Assembly (NCBI GenBank): GCA_020466095.1 | Contig: CM035808.1 | Coordinates: forward strand, 79,896,779 to 79,960,778 | DNA length: 64,000 nt | Origin: Chlorops oryzae | Lineage: Eukaryota > Arthropoda > Insecta > Diptera > Chloropidae | Reading direction: 5' to 3' | Shown here: positions 61,809-64,000 of the stretch, piece by piece | How the letters are laid out: each line of letters opens with the position of its first letter | How positions within the stretch are numbered: the first letter of the stretch is position 1 | Translations under genes and position numbers: made by a program | Notes under the pieces: generated by a model | What the model saw: the letters and a program-made list of their open reading frames with translations, nothing else | Told to the model about the DNA's origin: nothing | The model's database searches: none

Positions 61809-64000
61809 CTAATGGGTGTTGCCTTCGCAGTTATAAATTTCTTCATCCAGTTCTACACTCGGTTCTATCCATTTTCTTATCCTTGAAGAGTCTAAAATGC
61901 CATTATATGGAATTTGTGTTATCTGGAAATTCTCAATGTCTTCTATTACATATCTGTCGTTGTCTAATAACTCCTTGATTACGTAGGGGCCGCGATATTT
62001 GGGTATTAATTTTTTGTTTGTGCCTATCGTTGTATCTACATTTTTTATCACTATGAAATCACCGACCTTAAATCGCTGAGGGCTCGTGTGTTTAGCGAGG
62101 TGTTGCTTCAGATTGCACTCTTGTCTACGTTCTATTTCTTCAGAAGCTTTGGCTCTTGTTTCTTCTAAATTCAGATCTTCATTGTTTCCATATTTTGCGT
62201 CTAAGTATTCTGTTATCTCATCTATTGCCTTGCCTCGTTGTTCTATCCCGAACAAAAGTTTACTCGGGGCAATGCATGTTGACGTATGAGTTGTGTTATT
62301 AAAAGCTAATTCGATATCTATGAGCTTCGTTTTCCAATCGGCATGGCCTGCTGATTCAGCTAATTTTGCAAGCATTGCCTTTAAATCCCGGTTAACCCGT
62401 TCTACCTGTCCGTTTGATTGAGGTGAACCTACTGAGACTTTTACATGTCCTATATTATTGTTTTTGATGAAGTTTTTAAATTCTTCAGATGTAAAGCAAG
62501 TGCCGCGGTCGCTTATTATTTGGCGGGGTCTACTGTAGTAAGTAAAATATTTAAGGAGTGCCTCACATGCTCCTTTTGTTCCTGGAGTGTTTACTGGATA
62601 CAGTTTCACAAATTTTGTGAATGCATCTACAACTACCAACACGTGCTTATGCCTTGATTTGCTGGACGGCAGGGGACCGAAGTGGTCAATATGAATCGTA
62701 TCGAAGGGTCTCGGAGTCTTAGGCAATTGGTACTGGTTTCTCTGATTTTTCCTATGGGCTGCTGAATAATAAATACATTTAAGACAATTTCTAATAAAAT
62801 TGTTTAATTTTTCTCTCATATTGCTGAACCAGTAATGTTTGCTTATCTGTTCTGCACATTTTGTTATGCCTAGGTGCCCATGTTTTTCATGAACTAGTCG
62901 CATAATGTTATCTTCTAGTTCTTTAGGTACTAGCAGTTGGCGTTGCTTTTCATGGTTGACTCTAAAAACTAAGCCATTTTCAAGAATAAAATTTGGTAGA
63001 TTTTCGTTTTCTAATGTATTTTTCAAAAGTTCAATGTTTTTATCTCTGGCTTGGGCTATTTGGATTGCTGAATCAATATCTTCGGTTATTACAGCGACTG
63101 ACATTTGGACTCGACTGAGGGCATCTGCATGGGCCATTCTCTCACCTGATCTGTGCTGGACTTTGTAGTTGTAATTTTCTAACAAAAGTGCCCATTTAGC
63201 TATGCGTAAGTTTACATTCTTTTTATGCAGTGTTTGAGATAATGCTGCACAGTCTGTTACAATTGTGAACTGTAAACCATCTAAAAACATGTGGAAGCGG
63301 TCAATTGCGTGAACAATGGCTACCGTTTCGAGTTCAAAGCTTGTTAGTTTTGATTCTGCCTCAGTTGTACATCTAGAAAAAAATGCAATCGGATGAAATT
63401 GTTTGTTGGTTTGCCTTTGAAGGAGGACGGCGCCAAATCCATACGAACTTGCATCGCAATGCAGTTCTGTATCTTTATTTGGGTCAAATATTGCTAGAAT
63501 TGGAGCTTTTGAAAGTTGGTCTTTTAAGAATTCAAAACTTTTTCCGCATTCCTCGTTCCAGTTAAAACTTACATTTTTTTTTAAAAGGGTACTTATGGGT
63601 TTTGCGGTCCGAGAAAAATCTCTGATGAATTTACGGAAATAAGAAAATAAGCCTAGGCAACGCTGCACATCTTTCGTGCTCTTTGGAGTAGGGTATGTTT
63701 TAATAGCTTCAATATGACTTGCATTTGGTCTAAGGCCTTTTTTATCAATTGTATAGCCAAGGTAATCTATCTCCTCGAAAGCGAAACGGCATTTTTTAAG
63801 GTTTAATTCTAAATTGGCTTCCTTTAATAGCTTTAATACATTTCCCAAGATAACTAGATGCTCCTGAAAGTCGGACGTTGCAATGCTTATGTCGTCTAAG
63901 TAGACTACAATTAGGCTTTTTTCTAGCAGGGGCTTTAAAACCATTATAACACGTCTCTGGAAGACTGCGGGTGAATTTTTTAAACCGAAAGGCACACGGA
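61809..64000 (-). CDS. Pol of mdg3-like element 2 (partial, runs off the right edge)
   Basis: The frame is open from the window edge to the TAA at 61809, about 728 residues. RT palm comes first (FGLKNSPAVFQRR, catalytic YLDD near residue 33). RNase H starts ELHCDASSYGFGAVLLQR (about 63460). The integrase zinc domain is HEKHGHLGITKCAEQ...CLKC (about 62890-62770). The DDE core has HIDHFGPLP, ISDRGTCF and QVERVN with all three acidic residues. A C-terminal domain ends near residue 728. No stop or shift is seen, unlike the related element at 12535. Gag, protease and 5' LTR lie outside the window. Confidence 0.85.
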   Translation of the reverse strand, partial: RVPFGLKNSPAVFQRRVIMVLKPLLEKSLIVVYLDDISIATSDFQEHLVILGNVLKLLKEANLELNLKKCRFAFEEIDYLGYTIDKKGLRPNASHIEAIKTYPTPKSTKDVQRCLGLFSYFRKFIRDFSRTAKPISTLLKKNVSFNWNEECGKSFEFLKDQLSKAPILAIFDPNKDTELHCDASSYGFGAVLLQRQTNKQFHPIAFFSRCTTEAESKLTSFELETVAIVHAIDRFHMFLDGLQFTIVTDCAALSQTLHKKNVNLRIAKWALLLENYNYKVQHRSGERMAHADALSRVQMSVAVITEDIDSAIQIAQARDKNIELLKNTLENENLPNFILENGLVFRVNHEKQRQLLVPKELEDNIMRLVHEKHGHLGITKCAEQISKHYWFSNMREKLNNFIRNCLKCIYYSAAHRKNQRNQYQLPKTPRPFDTIHIDHFGPLPSSKSRHKHVLVVVDAFTKFVKLYPVNTPGTKGACEALLKYFTYYSRPRQIISDRGTCFTSEEFKNFIKNNNIGHVKVSVGSPQSNGQVERVNRDLKAMLAKLAESAGHADWKTKLIDIELAFNNTTHTSTCIAPSKLLFGIEQRGKAIDEITEYLDAKYGNNEDLNLEETRAKASEEIERRQECNLKQHLAKHTSPQRFKVGDFIVIKNVDTTIGTNKKLIPKYRGPYVIKELLDNDRYVIEDIENFQITQIPYNGILDSSRIRKWIEPSVELDEEIYNCEGNTH

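Overview
The window is eukaryotic: AT-rich DNA with a spliced terminal exon, microsatellites and a dense, multiply nested set of transposable elements. The mixture (mdg3-like and 297/17.6-like Ty3/gypsy elements with serine-tRNA-type primer sites, BEL/Pao, jockey-like, CR1-like and R1-clade LINEs, TA-flanked pogo/Tigger-like MITEs) points to an insect, most likely a higher fly; a tephritid is my guess. Only one stretch looks like host coding sequence: the last exon of a Ser/Gly/Asn/Tyr-rich protein at 1483-1867 (+). Everything else that I recognise is mobile DNA or repeats.

Layout. 1-5170: host exon, a 213-bp MITE, a 1.19-kb pogo-like non-autonomous element, a TA microsatellite and a tandem duplication. 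5170-9760: decayed minus-strand gypsy element (gag, linker, RT start, RNase H), broken by a 1.9-kb block holding another MITE and by a compact LTR/PBS insertion with a 4-bp target duplication. 10360-18052: BEL/Pao gag remnant split by a nearly intact young mdg3-like element (12535-17803, LTRs differ at 2 of 289 positions); a 438-bp tandem duplication spans the BEL gag and the first 82 bp of its LTR. 19018-22653: two copies of one MITE in opposite orientation around a decayed jockey-like LINE. 22654-26309: GC-triplet hairpin, degenerate AAGGCCCCAAA repeat field, BEL RNase H remnant, and a striking palindrome with 954-bp arms carrying the tail of an unfamiliar conserved-looking protein. 26310-47590: a second BEL element whose 5' end, gag and protease are interrupted by a 5.2-kb foldback-like element (itself carrying a CR1-like LINE) and then by about 13 kb containing two full-length R1-clade LINEs on the minus strand, both placed in or beside a TG/CA microsatellite. 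49105-53701: a 5'-truncated CR1-like LINE with a MITE in its RT and a 1.09-kb LTR, enclosed by a 120-bp inverted repeat. 53700-64000: a second minus-strand gypsy copy (IN tail, RNase H, RT, protease) carrying an uninterrupted two-ORF jockey-like LINE (56880-61161) and, in its protease, a second mdg3-like element running off the right edge.

How it fits together: insertion order can often be read from what interrupts what. The most recent events appear to be the mdg3-like element at 12535, the jockey-like LINE at 56880 and the palindrome at 24315. The items most worth following are the palindromic element with its orphan protein, the 9-bp-TSD foldback element, the microsatellite-targeted R1-clade pair and the LTR-plus-28-nt insertion.
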